A stretch of 64,000 nucleotides of DNA from Thermoguttaceae bacterium (GCA_028695965.1 JAQVHZ010000004.1:29097-93096); one strand, 5' to 3'. Positions 1 to 10,066 are shown, numbered from the stretch's first letter. Notes: generated by a model from the letters alone, not told the origin. Program-made: numbers and translations.

Positions 1-309
1 TTTGACAAACGGAGGTTTGTCCGGGCTCGAGGACGCGTAAAATGTGCCGACCATCGGGGAGTTGATCGTCTTCATAAAGGCGGAATCGTCCGCTTTGGGC
101 GCTTCGGGAGCCGCAGGCTCGCTGACGGCCTGCTCGACAGGCGCGGCAATCGGCGCAACGACGACAGGGGCTCCGGCGACGCCGCGCGACAACTTGAGGC
201 GTCTGCCGTCTTGTTCAAGGTCGATCTCGGCGACGCCGTTTTCCTTCATTAGTTCGACAAGGCTGCGAATTCCGTCAAGATCAAATACGTCGACACATTT
301 TTCAGACAT
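1..309 (-). CDS. accB: Biotin carboxyl carrier protein of acetyl-CoA carboxylase, truncated by window edge
   Basis: Reverse complement translates from ATG at 309 as MSEKCVDVFDLDGIRSLVELMKENGVAEIDLEQDGRRLKLSRG...NSPMVGTFYASSSPDKPPFVK, a typical AccB N-terminus plus start of the biotinyl domain. Not in the supplied ORF track. Confidence 0.88.
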   Translation of the reverse strand, partial: MSEKCVDVFDLDGIRSLVELMKENGVAEIDLEQDGRRLKLSRGVAGAPVVVAPIAAPVEQAVSEPAAPEAPKADDSAFMKTINSPMVGTFYASSSPDKPPFVK

Positions 310-366
310 GTTAGTCTTCCTAATTTCACAAAAAATTGGCAAACGTCGCTCGGTAAGCGCGTCTGC

Positions 367-1281
367 TCACTTCCGCACAGCGTATACAAAACGATCGATA
401 TGGGCGAAATCGCGTCGAATTTCCACGTCGGTCCATCGTTCGTCTTTTTTCATCGTTTCGGCGACTGCGCCGACCGTCGTCGGGCTCAGTTCCATGAAAA
501 GCCTGCCCCCCGATTTTAGGCGCTCGGGGACTTGCTGAACAAGCCGAACAGGCGTTTCCGCGCCGGTCGAACCGCCGACCAGCGCGAGCTTCGGCTCGAA
601 ATCCTTAACGGTCGTCTCCAGTCGAGCGTATTCGCTCTCGGACACGTACGGCGGATTCGAGGCGATTATATCAAATCGTCTTTCTTCTGACAAGTCCAAA
701 GAGACGGGGTCGAGCAAGTCGCCTTCTAGGAACGTAATCTTGTGCTCGACCTTGTGTTTTTGCGCGTTTCTTTGCGCGATTTGCAAAGCGTCTGGGGAGA
801 TATCGACAGCGACGACTTGAGAATTTGGAATATATTTAGCCAGCGTAACGGCGATGCATCCGCTTCCGGTTCCGACGTCGCAGATCGACCAAACGCGCGA
901 ATCGGCGCCGTCGTTTGCCAACGCTTTGTCCGTTCTTTTGATGTGTTCGATCGCCTCGAGGACCAGTTCTTCCGTTTCAGGACGCGGAATCAAGACGCGC
1001 GAATCGACTTCAAAATCGAGGGAGTAGAACTCTTTTTTCCCAACGAGATAGGCGGTCGGCTCGCCCGCGCTCCTCCTGCGGACCAGTTCTCGGAACTGCG
1101 TTCGGGCGTCGTCGCTTGGCTTTTCGTCGTAACGAACAAAAAGTTCGACGCGCGTCGTCTTCAGAACGCGCGCAAGCAGAACCTCCGCGTCTAAGCGCGG
1201 AGAATCGAGCCCCTTTTTTTCAAAGAAAGAGGCCGTCCATTCTAATAGATTCTTGATTGACCAATCTTCCGCTTGCGGCAT
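367..1281 (-). CDS. prmC: Release factor glutamine methyltransferase PrmC/HemK
   Basis: Motifs VLIPRPETEELV, DVGTGSGCIAVTLA, IASNPPYV; adjacent to prfA. Start chosen at MPQAEDW inside the longer ORF. Confidence 0.93.
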   Translation of the reverse strand: MPQAEDWSIKNLLEWTASFFEKKGLDSPRLDAEVLLARVLKTTRVELFVRYDEKPSDDARTQFRELVRRRSAGEPTAYLVGKKEFYSLDFEVDSRVLIPRPETEELVLEAIEHIKRTDKALANDGADSRVWSICDVGTGSGCIAVTLAKYIPNSQVVAVDISPDALQIAQRNAQKHKVEHKITFLEGDLLDPVSLDLSEERRFDIIASNPPYVSESEYARLETTVKDFEPKLALVGGSTGAETPVRLVQQVPERLKSGGRLFMELSPTTVGAVAETMKKDERWTDVEIRRDFAHIDRFVYAVRK

Positions 1282-1327
1282 ATTACGCTTCCAGTACGAG
1301 TCGAGGGGTTGTGCTGTTGCGCTCAGC

Positions 1328-2401
1328 TCATTCGAGCGCGTCGAAAGAGCTTCGCAGCTCCTGACGTTCGTAGTCGAGCAGACCTTCGATGACAGAAGAA
1401 AGATCGCCCGCCAAGATGGAGTCAAGTTTGTAGAGCGTGAGCCCAATACGGTGGTCGGTAACGCGGTTTTCCGGGAAGTTGTAGGTGCGAATGCGTTCGC
1501 TTCGGTCGCCGCTGCCCAATTTGCTCATCCGTTCTTCCGACCGTTTCGCTTCTTCTTCGGAGCGCTTGAGGTCGTAGAGCCGCATTTTCAAGACGCGCAG
1601 CGCTTTGGCCAGGTTCTTGATCTGGCTCTTCTCGTCTTGACAGCTGACGACGACGCCAGTTTCAAAGTGGGTCAGCCGGACTGCGGACGCCGTCTTGTTG
1701 ACGTGCTGCCCGCCGGGACCGCTCGCGCAGAACCGGTCGATGCGGTAGTCGCTGTCCTTCAGCTCAATTTCGACGTCTTCCGGCTCGGCCATCACGGCGA
1801 CGGTCGCCGCGGAGGTGTGGATTCTGCCTTTCGCTTCAGTTTCCGGGACGCGTTGGACGCGGTGCCCGCCGCTCTCGAACTGCAGTTCGCGGAAACAGCC
1901 TTCGCCGTCGATTCCGAGCGCGATTTCTTTGAACCCGCCCATTTCGGAGGGGCTCATCGACAACACTTCGACTTTCCAGCGCTTCGTTTCGCAGTAGCGG
2001 CGATACATTTCGAACAGGTCGCGCGCAAAGAGCGCCGCTTCTTCGCCGCCCGTCCCCGCGTGGATTTCCATGATGCAGCGCGTTCGGTTCGCGTCGTCGC
2101 CGCCGATCGTCATATCGAGGAGCTCGTTCCAATGCTCTTCGCGTTCGTCGCGCAAGCTAGGCAGTTCGGCCTCCGCAAGTTCGCGCATCTCAGGATCGTC
2201 GCCTTCGAGCATCGCTTTGGCTTCTTCAATTTCTTCGTTGAGCTTCTTGAATCGGCGATACTTGCCGCACAATTTCGCCAACGAGCCGTGTTCGCGCGCT
2301 ACCGACGCCAGCCGATTGGGGTCGGCGAGCGCTTCTTGATCGTTCATTAGCCGTTCGAGCTCTTCGAAACGCGCCAGTTTATCTTCTAGCAGCTTACGCA
2401 T
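1328..2401 (-). CDS. prfA: Peptide chain release factor 1
   Basis: Class I RF signature [25 protein letters not shown]; full-length 357 aa. Confidence 0.95.
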   Translation of the reverse strand: MRKLLEDKLARFEELERLMNDQEALADPNRLASVAREHGSLAKLCGKYRRFKKLNEEIEEAKAMLEGDDPEMRELAEAELPSLRDEREEHWNELLDMTIGGDDANRTRCIMEIHAGTGGEEAALFARDLFEMYRRYCETKRWKVEVLSMSPSEMGGFKEIALGIDGEGCFRELQFESGGHRVQRVPETEAKGRIHTSAATVAVMAEPEDVEIELKDSDYRIDRFCASGPGGQHVNKTASAVRLTHFETGVVVSCQDEKSQIKNLAKALRVLKMRLYDLKRSEEEAKRSEERMSKLGSGDRSERIRTYNFPENRVTDHRIGLTLYKLDSILAGDLSSVIEGLLDYERQELRSSFDALE

Positions 2402-2486
2402 AAGTTTTCTCGTGAGGTTATTGCGACGTCGTCTCCGGCGACAATTGCGCCAAGGGAAGACGCGCGGTCAAACTCGGGATTCCAAT

Positions 2487-2518
2487 AAAAAAGCGAGCCC
2501 CAGGATAGCCCAAGGACC
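2487..2518 (-). terminator. Probable rho-independent terminator downstream of rpmE
   Basis: On minus strand AGCGGGTCC...GGGCTCGCT followed by TTTTTT. Confidence 0.5.
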
Positions 2519-2584
2519 CGCTTGTAAATCAGCGTCGCCCGACGCGCAAGAAAGCCCGAAGGCGCCCGGAGGTCTTTCTTCGGA

Positions 2585-2803
2585 CTAGGCCTTCTTCTTG
2601 TCGTATTTGCCGCCAAACTTGTTTCGGAACTTCTCAATACGCCCGGCGGTGTCGACGAACTTGACGCGGCCCGTGTAGAACGGATGGCACACGTTGCAGA
2701 TATCGACTTTAAGCTCCGGCTTCGTGCTGCGCGTCGTAAAGGTATTGCCGCAACCGCAGGTTACCTTGGTTTCTACGTACTTCGGATGAATATTTTCTTT
2801 CAT
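2585..2803 (-). CDS. rpmE: 50S ribosomal protein L31
   Basis: [64 protein letters not shown]; start set at MKENIHP. Confidence 0.95.
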   Translation of the reverse strand: MKENIHPKYVETKVTCGCGNTFTTRSTKPELKVDICNVCHPFYTGRVKFVDTAGRIEKFRNKFGGKYDKKKA

Positions 2804-3215
2804 CGGACAATCTCTGTATTTGGGACGCAAGCGCCGTCTGCTCTTACGCCGCTCTTTTGCGGCTCGCTTGTTCGAACGTCATGCTCGGAACGCGCGTTTA
2901 ATAAGGGGCAAACGCCGACAAACGTCAGTGTTTCGGGTTGGTAAGGACGCGACGACGTCAACGCCGGGCGACCAGTCGTCAATCATTGCGCCATTATAGC
3001 GAACCTTTTTTCTTTGACAAGGGGAAAGGATAAAATACCGGTTAATTTCCTGACGCGCAGGAGTTGCGGTCGTATCTGGCCAGATTGTAATGGAACTGAG
3101 CAGGAACGATAATACTGGCTTGCGTCATGGACGGATGAAAAGAGACGCCGAACAAACGACGTCGCGATTCTATCCGCAGACGGGTTTTCGACATTATTAC
3201 GGAAACGGGGGTTTG

Positions 3216-3253
3216 CTTTCGTGCTAATTTAAGATATGATATTAGCACGAAAG
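3216..3253. promoter_or_regulatory. Perfect inverted repeat upstream of abiEi, candidate operator
   Basis: CTTTCGTGCTAAT-N12-ATTAGCACGAAAG immediately 5' of the abiEi ATG at 3263. Confidence 0.75.
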
Positions 3254-3262
3254 GAAAATATC

Positions 3263-3856
3263 ATGAGCGTTGAATCTGTTATGAAACAACTTTTACAAGA
3301 CAACAAAGGCTGGATTACGTTAAAAGAAGTCTTGGCTCGAGGCGTCAGCAAATATGAATTCTATAAGTCTGCCAAAGAAAGAGAATTGGAAAGAGCCGCA
3401 TATGGAGTCTATGTTTCAGACGACGTCTGGCTAGATTCGATGTATCTCATTCATCTTCGATCTGCGCAGGCTATCTTTTCCCATGAAACGGCTCTCTTTT
3501 TACACGACATGACTGACCGAGAACCGCCTTATTACTCAGTTACGGTAAGGACAGGATATAATCCTCATCGTTTGAAAGAAGACGGTATCAAAGTTTACAC
3601 GATAAAAAAGGAGCTGCATGAAGTTGGCTTAAGCAAGGCAAAGACTCCGTTTGGGCATATGGTTCCCGTCTATGATATAGAAAGAACGCTTTGCGATATT
3701 GCACGAAGCAGAAACAATATAGAAACGCAAGTATTTCAAGACGCCTTGAAGTCTTATGCCAAACGAAAGGACAAGAATCTTAGAGCCCTGACGCATTATG
3801 CAGACGCTTTGAAGGTAAGCGCTGTGCTCAAACCTTATCTGGAGGCGCTGCTTTAA
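3263..3856 (+). CDS. AbiEi-family antitoxin / transcriptional regulator (type IV TA)
   Basis: MSVESVMKQLLQDNKGWITLKEVLARGVSKYEFYKSAKERELERAAYGVYVSDD; C-terminal AbiEi-like region; followed by an AbiEii-like nucleotidyltransferase. Confidence 0.85.
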   Translation: MSVESVMKQLLQDNKGWITLKEVLARGVSKYEFYKSAKERELERAAYGVYVSDDVWLDSMYLIHLRSAQAIFSHETALFLHDMTDREPPYYSVTVRTGYNPHRLKEDGIKVYTIKKELHEVGLSKAKTPFGHMVPVYDIERTLCDIARSRNNIETQVFQDALKSYAKRKDKNLRALTHYADALKVSAVLKPYLEALL

Positions 3857-3857
3857 T

Positions 3858-4696
3858 ATGATTAAAACGTCTAGACAACTGAAAGATAAGATCCGTAATC
3901 TTGCCAAAGAACAATCTGCCAACGCGCAGACTTTAATGCGGGCTTATATGATGGAGCGGCTGTTAGAACGTATTGCTCTTTCTGAGTATAAAGAAATTTT
4001 ATCTTAAAGGGCGGAGCGCTAATCGCTTCTTTAGTAGGCTTGAATTTCCGCAGCACGATGGATGTTGATACGGCAATTAAGGGAGTTGACGTCAATCTGA
4101 CAAGCATGGAACAGGCGATGCGAAATCTGATTGCTGTTCCTATTGACGACGGCGTTCTTTTTCAGATCAAAAATCTCGAGCAAATTATGGACGACGCAGA
4201 ATATCCTGGCATACGAGTCAGTATGCAAGCCATATTTGATGGAACGGTAACGCCGATTAAAGTCGACATATCAACAGGAGACGTCATAACTCCAGCTGCT
4301 GTTCAACACTCCTATAAATTGATGCTTGAAGATAGGTATATTCAGTTACTCTCCTATAACCTTGAAACTGTTTTAGCAGAGAAATTGGAAACCATCGTAC
4401 GAAGACATTTGACAAACACACGTATGCGTGATTTTTATGATATCTACATCTTGAAAAAACTCTATGAATCGGATATTTCAAAACGACTCCTTCAGGACGC
4501 TCTTGAAGCAACGGCACAAATACGGGGAAGCGCCGAGCTTCTAAAGCAGGCAGAGTCAACCTTGAACGAAATAGAAAACAGCAATGATATTAAAAAGTTA
4601 TGGCTTTCTTACCAATCTCATCATGACTATGCACAGGAAATTTCTTGGAATGCTGTAATGGAAGCTGTAAAGACAATATATCCTTCGGGTCTATAA
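3858..4696 (+). pseudogene. AbiEii-family nucleotidyltransferase toxin, frameshifted
   Basis: 3858-4007 encodes MIKTSRQLKDKIRNLAKEQSANAQTLMRAYMMERLLERIALSEYKEILS*. The next frame continues FILKGGALIASLVGLNFRSTMDVDTAIKG...; one missing base near 3993-4000 (gaaatttt) separates the two. Confidence 0.82.
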
Positions 4697-5007
4697 TCTA
4701 CAGTGAATCTTGATGACGCGCTTGGATGAATTATATACTGACGTCAGCAGCAGGATTAAGAAACCAGTCCTCGACCATACGCTAGCTTACTTTTGAAGAC
4801 TTGAATTTACAAAAAAGTTCTTGCGTCCAGGGGCTTGGCGCATTGCAGACCCTTCCAGACCGCTTTTCACGAGAGACATCGCGCCGTCAAGCGTTTCACA
4901 CATACTACACACAAGGACGGTCTACTCTAGCGTTTCTCCCAAGCGCCAAACATGGATAACAATTCTATGCGCGGACAGTTTTGTTGGTATTACCGCTGAA
5001 TTATTTA

Positions 5008-5045
5008 CTTTCGTGCTAATATGACGTTTGAAATTAGCACGAAAG
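5008..5045. promoter_or_regulatory. Second copy of the abiE inverted-repeat operator
   Basis: CTTTCGTGCTAAT-N12-ATTAGCACGAAAG: identical arms and spacing to 3216-3253, different spacer. Confidence 0.75.
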
Positions 5046-5115
5046 AAAATTTCGTAAACGCCGTTCTCTTATGAAACCACTTTTAGAAGACCACAATGGC
5101 GTTCCTGGGTTATGC
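5046..5115 (+). pseudogene. Remnant of a second abiEi 5' end
   Basis: ttatgaaaccacttttagaagaccacaatggcgttcctgggtta matches ttatgaaacaacttttacaagacaacaaaggctggattacgtta of abiEi. Confidence 0.6.
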
Positions 5116-5199
5116 GCCACAGCTCGATTCAGTCTCTAATCGGTCCCGGCATGACATTTGGCGCCGCGGCCGCTTCACGAATCGATCGTTCTCATCGGA

Positions 5200-5580
5200 T
5201 CAAGCAGGCGCGTGAGGCAAAGGAACGCCATGATAATAGTAGATATAGCAGAACAACACCAAAATCATAACAACTAACGACGCAATAATCCAAAAGACGC
5301 CGCATAAAGAAGCGATCGTGACGTCAATGTGATTCAACGACAGCTTGCGACACATATGGACTGCAAACAGAAGCGCAAGTAAGGGAACTCCGTACAAAAC
5401 TGGAAAAACATAAAAACACGCTGCATACACGAAAGGCGGCGCGTCGTTAGGAACAAGCGAGGGCTCGATCAGCATACATCCGACCATCGTCCAAAGGGCA
5501 AACAGCGAGGTCATTACAAATGTAAAGACGAGTATGCCATAAAAAAATCGCTTGTTCATTGTATTATATTTTGTCGTCAT
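5200..5580 (-). CDS. Hypothetical multi-pass membrane protein
   Basis: Several hydrophobic helices; tandem with 5625-5993. Confidence 0.5.
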   Translation of the reverse strand: MTTKYNTMNKRFFYGILVFTFVMTSLFALWTMVGCMLIEPSLVPNDAPPFVYAACFYVFPVLYGVPLLALLFAVHMCRKLSLNHIDVTIASLCGVFWIIASLVVMILVLFCYIYYYHGVPLPHAPA

Positions 5581-5624
5581 GGTCGCCCCTGATCCTGTAA
5601 GTTTGAAAGACGGTGGGTAAGGCT

Positions 5625-5993
5625 TCAACCTCTATGCAAAGAACAAATAATGCATAACTGATGAAACACAGTGAAGAGAAACACGAACGAAACGAACGTT
5701 ATCCAAATCAGATTCGCAAGAACGACCCCGACGACCCGTCGATAATTGAGGCGAGCTCCTCGAATCATAAACAAAACGGCAATCAAGAAGAGGAAAGGAA
5801 CGACGCACAGTTCATAGGCGACATAGTATCGAAAAAACCAAAAGAACGTGCGCGGCTCGATTACGCCGTCGCAGCATACTCTCATTATATAAGCCAAAGC
5901 CAAGACGCTTGCATACAATAGTGTAAACAACAAACTTGACAAGGTCGTTGAAAACAAAACAATTCGGTAGTATTTTCTTTTTGTCGGGGTCAT
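5625..5993 (-). CDS. Hypothetical multi-pass membrane protein
   Basis: About four predicted hydrophobic segments; small ORF on same strand as 5200-5580. Confidence 0.5.
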   Translation of the reverse strand: MTPTKRKYYRIVLFSTTLSSLLFTLLYASVLALAYIMRVCCDGVIEPRTFFWFFRYYVAYELCVVPFLFLIAVLFMIRGARLNYRRVVGVVLANLIWITFVSFVFLFTVFHQLCIICSLHRG

Positions 5994-6478
5994 GATAGTA
6001 TCGCCTTATGCTGTTGGGGTTACCGTCTTCTTCGCGGCGTTCATTTTAGCCTTCCTCTTAGTATGAATGTTTTTAGCGCCAATCCTAAAAGGGCGCTGAA
6101 ATGTCAGCGATCGTCATACGCCGCCTTTTCCCAAGCGTAATCGGCGTCGCGACCGAAGCAAGCGAGTATGCTGAACGTTGTACAGTCGAACGATTCGTTC
6201 CATTTTGGTTTTTCTTCCAAATCCTTTCGCTGCGTCTATTATAATAAAAGTCAACGCGCTTGTCTGCAGAATCAAGCCCCGATTCGACAAAATGTCAAAA
6301 ATTTTCCTGAATCGTCTTCACTATCGTCAGAGGAATTCGCTCGCAGCATTATTAAAATTCATCTCATATTGCTGAAAAATCTCCTGACAATAATTGCTAA
6401 GCTTTTTCCAACCGAGACGTCTCGAAACGACAACGCGTATCGTTTGCAAACTGCTTTAGCTGCAGTATGAGTCAGCCG

Positions 6479-6701
6479 CAAATGCTTGAATGAATAGTCT
6501 ACAAACACTTGAATAAAATTCGCTCAAACGCTTGAATAATTTTTACTCAAATACTTGAATAAAATTCACTCAAACGCTTGAAAATTTGTTATAATATCTT
6601 TGTTATGGAGAAGAGGGCGAGGTTTATGAAGACGTATTTGTCACAAATGCTTGAACGAAAAAGCCTCAAACACTTGAACAGAAACCGCTCAAACACTTGA
6701 A
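6479..6701. repeat. Array of eight 12-bp motifs CAAAYRCTTGAA at exact 23-bp spacing, in two blocks (5+3)
   Basis: Copies start at 6479, 6502, 6525, 6548, 6571, then 6644, 6667, 6690. Most carry a TCAA-N4-TTGA dyad. Confidence 0.88.
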
Positions 6702-6742
6702 AAGTTTTACAACACCTTCGTTTTGGAAGCGAGGCGAAGTCT

Positions 6743-8014
6743 ATGAAGACGTATTTACCAAGGATTGTCGATCAATTATTACAAGAACGATTAGAGGCCA
6801 AAGGCGCTGTTTTATTAGAAGGGCCCAAATGGTGCGGCAAGACAACCAGCGCTAAACAGATCGCCGGTAGTTTTATATCGATGGATCAGCCGGATATGAC
6901 TAAGCAGTATCAGTCGATGGCCGAGCTTTCTCCGCTGCTGCTCTTGGAAGGCGAGACGCCGAGACTAATAGACGAGTGGCAGATAGCCCCTAATTTATGG
7001 AACGCGGTTCGATACGAGGTTGACCAAAGGGACGAGTTCGGTCAATTCATTTTGACGGGGTCAGCCGTTCCGGCAGAAATTGACGCGTCTGCGCATACTG
7101 GAACCGGCAGGATTTCGAGACTTTATATGAGGCCTATGAGTTTGTATGAGTCTCAGGATTCTAACGGCGGCGTTTCATTGAGCGACTTGTTTGCCAATAG
7201 GGAGATCTCCGCCAAAAGCGACGCCGACTTAGAGGAGATCGCATTTTTAATCTGCAGAGGAGGTTGGCCGAAAGCGGTTGGTTTGCCCGAAAAACAAGCC
7301 CTTTTCCAAGCGATCGACTACGTTGAAGCGATCGTCTCGACCGACATAAGCAGGGTCGATTCTGTGAGAAGGGATAAGGAAAAAGCCAAAAGGCTGCTGA
7401 GATCTTATGCGAGAAACGTCGGAACACGAGCCTCCTTAGAGACGATCAGACAAGACGTAACAGCGAATCTTCCGGGCACGTTTGATCCTGTAACGCTCTA
7501 TTCGTACAGAGACGCCTTGACCAAAATCTTTGTTATTGAGGATTCGCCAGCCTGGAATCCTAATTTGAGGTCGAAGACGGCGATTAGGACGTCCGACACG
7601 AGATATTTTGTCGATCCGTCAATTGCGGCGGCGGGCTTGGGACTTGGTCCTCAAGATTTACTCAACGACTTAAACGCAATGGGGCTCATTTTTGAAAACT
7701 TATGCGTCCGCGATTTAAGGATCTATGCGGATTATCTGGACGGCAAGATTTATCAGTACAGAGACGGCGCCGGATTGGAATGCGACGCCGTTATTCACCT
7801 AAGAAACGGTTCTTATGGCCTCGTCGAAATCAAACTGGGCGGGGATAGTTTGATTGAGGAAGGCGCTAAAAACTTGAACGATTTGGCGTCAAAGATCGAT
7901 ACGGATAAGATGAAAGGACCCGCGTTTATGCTCGTTTTATGCGCCAAGGTCCCCTTTGCATACAGGAGAAAAGACGGCGTCTATGTGGCGCCGGTTACTT
8001 GTTTGAAACCATAG
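6743..8014 (+). CDS. AAA_14/DUF4143-type ATPase
   Basis: MKTYLPRIVDQLLQERLEAKGAVLLEGPKWCGKTTSAKQIA (Walker A), LIDEWQIAPNLWNAVR, ILTGSAVP, C-terminal DUF4143-like ECDAVIHL...LVEIKLGG. Confidence 0.9.
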   Translation: MKTYLPRIVDQLLQERLEAKGAVLLEGPKWCGKTTSAKQIAGSFISMDQPDMTKQYQSMAELSPLLLLEGETPRLIDEWQIAPNLWNAVRYEVDQRDEFGQFILTGSAVPAEIDASAHTGTGRISRLYMRPMSLYESQDSNGGVSLSDLFANREISAKSDADLEEIAFLICRGGWPKAVGLPEKQALFQAIDYVEAIVSTDISRVDSVRRDKEKAKRLLRSYARNVGTRASLETIRQDVTANLPGTFDPVTLYSYRDALTKIFVIEDSPAWNPNLRSKTAIRTSDTRYFVDPSIAAAGLGLGPQDLLNDLNAMGLIFENLCVRDLRIYADYLDGKIYQYRDGAGLECDAVIHLRNGSYGLVEIKLGGDSLIEEGAKNLNDLASKIDTDKMKGPAFMLVLCAKVPFAYRRKDGVYVAPVTCLKP

Positions 8015-8155
8015 GACGTCGCTCAGCAGGCGAGTATTATTTTTGTGCCAACAACTGCTGTCGGATAGAGGCAATTCGTCGTCTATAAAGTCGGTCAGCA
8101 TGAAAGACCGGCTGACAGAAATATTCTCGCTGTCTCCCGAAAATCGCCAAAAAAA

Positions 8156-8205
8156 TCGCGTCTCCGGAACGCGCGGCGACGGTTCCGAAAACGCGATACT
8201 CTTGA
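8156..8205 (-). terminator. Rho-independent terminator downstream of dapB
   Basis: Minus strand CGCGTTTTCGGAACC...GGTTCCGGAGACGCG-type stem followed by a T run (aaaaaaa on plus strand). Confidence 0.55.
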
Positions 8206-8230
8206 AGCAATTTGATTCTTAACGCGACAA

Positions 8231-9025
8231 TTACAGCCCGAGGACGTCCGCCATATCGTAGAGTCTGCCGGGCTGTTGTTTCACCAGAAACTTCGCGGCT
8301 TCGAGCGCGCCGGTCGCGTAGCTGTCGCGGGAGGAGGATTTGACGGTCAGCTCGAGCGTTTCGCCCAACATACCGAACAAGATCGTGTGCTGACCGGGGT
8401 CGTCGCCGGTTCGGATCGCGTGATAGGCGATTTCGTTGTGCGGTCTTGCTCCGACGACGCCTTCTCTGCCGTGTCGGAACGCGTCGATTCCCATCTCGTT
8501 GGCGATGAGCGCGCCGAACTTGAGCGCGGTGCCGCTGGGCGAGTCGACCTTATAGCGGTGATGACGTTCGAGAATTTCGACGTCGGCGTCGGCGTCTTTC
8601 AGGGCGCGCGCGGCGATCTGCGCGAGCTTCATCGTCAAGTTGACGGCGGGGCTCATGCTCGGAGAACGGAGGACCAAGGTCGTTTTCGACGCCTCTTCGA
8701 GCTTTGCGACTTGCTCGTCGGAGACGCCGGTCGAGCAGTAGACTAACGGGATATTGCGGCTCGTGCAGAGCGCGTAGACGGCGTCAAACGCCTTTGCCGA
8801 CGAGAAATCGATCAGGACGTCCGGCGCGGCGTCTTCGGGAAGTTCGGACGTCAGCGGGACGCCAAGGGTTCCGACGCCGGCGTTGTCGCCCGCGTCTTTG
8901 CCGAGCCCGGGGCTTCCCGACGCTTCTAACGCGGCGACTAATTGAAATTCGGGATTGGCGGCGATGTGCGCGATTACCATCTTGCCCATTTTACCAGCGG
9001 CGCCAAATAAAGCGACTTTTAGCAT
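8231..9025 (-). CDS. dapB: 4-hydroxy-tetrahydrodipicolinate reductase
   Basis: LFGAAGKMGKMV, EILERHHRYKVDSPSGTA. Confidence 0.95.
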   Translation of the reverse strand: MLKVALFGAAGKMGKMVIAHIAANPEFQLVAALEASGSPGLGKDAGDNAGVGTLGVPLTSELPEDAAPDVLIDFSSAKAFDAVYALCTSRNIPLVYCSTGVSDEQVAKLEEASKTTLVLRSPSMSPAVNLTMKLAQIAARALKDADADVEILERHHRYKVDSPSGTALKFGALIANEMGIDAFRHGREGVVGARPHNEIAYHAIRTGDDPGQHTILFGMLGETLELTVKSSSRDSYATGALEAAKFLVKQQPGRLYDMADVLGL

Positions 9026-9100
9026 GTTATCTTGTCCTTATCTTCTTCAAGCGGTGAGTATTATGTCGTTCAAACAATCCTTGGCAGCGCGTTGGGCGTC

Positions 9101-10066
9101 CTACGCGCGCGGCTCGATTTTAAAAGCGCCGTCTTTTTCGTCCAGCACAACGTCGTCGCTCACGTCCGAGCCCAGCGCGTTCGACTTGACGAGCGCGCCG
9201 CCAAGCATCTCGATGAACCGGGTCGTCGCTGAGGAAAAGATTTTGCGCCTGCGATAAATGACGCCAAGCGGACGCGTGATTTTTGGGGTCGAGAGGGGCA
9301 CGGCTGCCAAGCGCTGCGCGGCAATATCGTCGAGTACCGACGGAGCCGGCAGGATAGCGACGCCCATGCCGACCTCGATCGCCTGCTTGATCGTTTGGAT
9401 GTTGTCAAATTCCGTAACGACGTTGACGCGGACGTTGTGCTGGCGCATATATCTGTCGGTCTCGCGCCTAATCGGCAGACCGGCGTCAAAAGCGACGTAA
9501 TCGAGCCCTTCAAGCTGTTCGATCGGAATCGAGCGTTCTTTCGCCAACGGATGGTCGTATGGAGTAACGACGACCATCTCTTCGGAACGCAACGGGATGA
9601 CGTTGAGCTCGGCGGACGCGGTCGGATAGGAAACGACGCCGACGTCGGCTTCGGAGTTCAGGACCGCCTGATAGACTTTTTCCGGGTGCAGGAACTCAAG
9701 CCTGATTTTCGTTTTTGGATCTTCGGTCATGAACTCGCGCATACACCGGCTCATATCGTGCAGCCCGACGGAATAGATCGCCGCGACGCGGATCGTGCCG
9801 CCTTGAGTTTTCGCCGCTTGGACCCGTGAAACGACGGAGTCGTACGTTTCGAGAATCTCGCGGAACCCCTCGTAGCATATCTTGCCCTCGGGAGTCAGGA
9901 CAAACGGACGCTTCGAACGTTCGAGCAACTTCACGCCGAGCTGTTTTTCCAATCTGTGGACAGATTGGGTCGCTGCCGATTGACTTACGTTGTTCACTTC
10001 TGCCCCGCGCGAAAAGCTCTGATAATGAACGACGTCGCAAAATATTCTAAACGTTTCCGTATTCAT
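9101..10066 (-). CDS. LysR-family transcriptional regulator
   Basis: N-terminal HTH MNTETFRIFCDVVHYQSFSRGAEVNNVSQSAATQSVHRLEKQLGVKLLER plus substrate-binding domain. Confidence 0.93.
   Translation of the reverse strand: MNTETFRIFCDVVHYQSFSRGAEVNNVSQSAATQSVHRLEKQLGVKLLERSKRPFVLTPEGKICYEGFREILETYDSVVSRVQAAKTQGGTIRVAAIYSVGLHDMSRCMREFMTEDPKTKIRLEFLHPEKVYQAVLNSEADVGVVSYPTASAELNVIPLRSEEMVVVTPYDHPLAKERSIPIEQLEGLDYVAFDAGLPIRRETDRYMRQHNVRVNVVTEFDNIQTIKQAIEVGMGVAILPAPSVLDDIAAQRLAAVPLSTPKITRPLGVIYRRRKIFSSATTRFIEMLGGALVKSNALGSDVSDDVVLDEKDGAFKIEPRA

Noticed and set aside
44-538. 164-aa plus-strand ORF at window start
   Set aside because: Antisense of accB and the prmC 3' end; the minus-strand reading is a clear biotin carboxyl carrier protein.
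1253-2350. 365-aa plus-strand ORF opposite prfA
   Set aside because: Antisense of a strongly identified gene; no domain signature.
6168-6470. Plus-strand 100-aa ORF between membrane genes and the motif array
   Set aside because: No start context or domain; minus strand shows interrupted coding-like fragments, so likely decayed sequence.
6479-6701. Possible CRISPR array
   Set aside because: Repeat core is only ~12 bp with a 23-bp period, the between-copy sequence is itself similar, and no cas genes are nearby.
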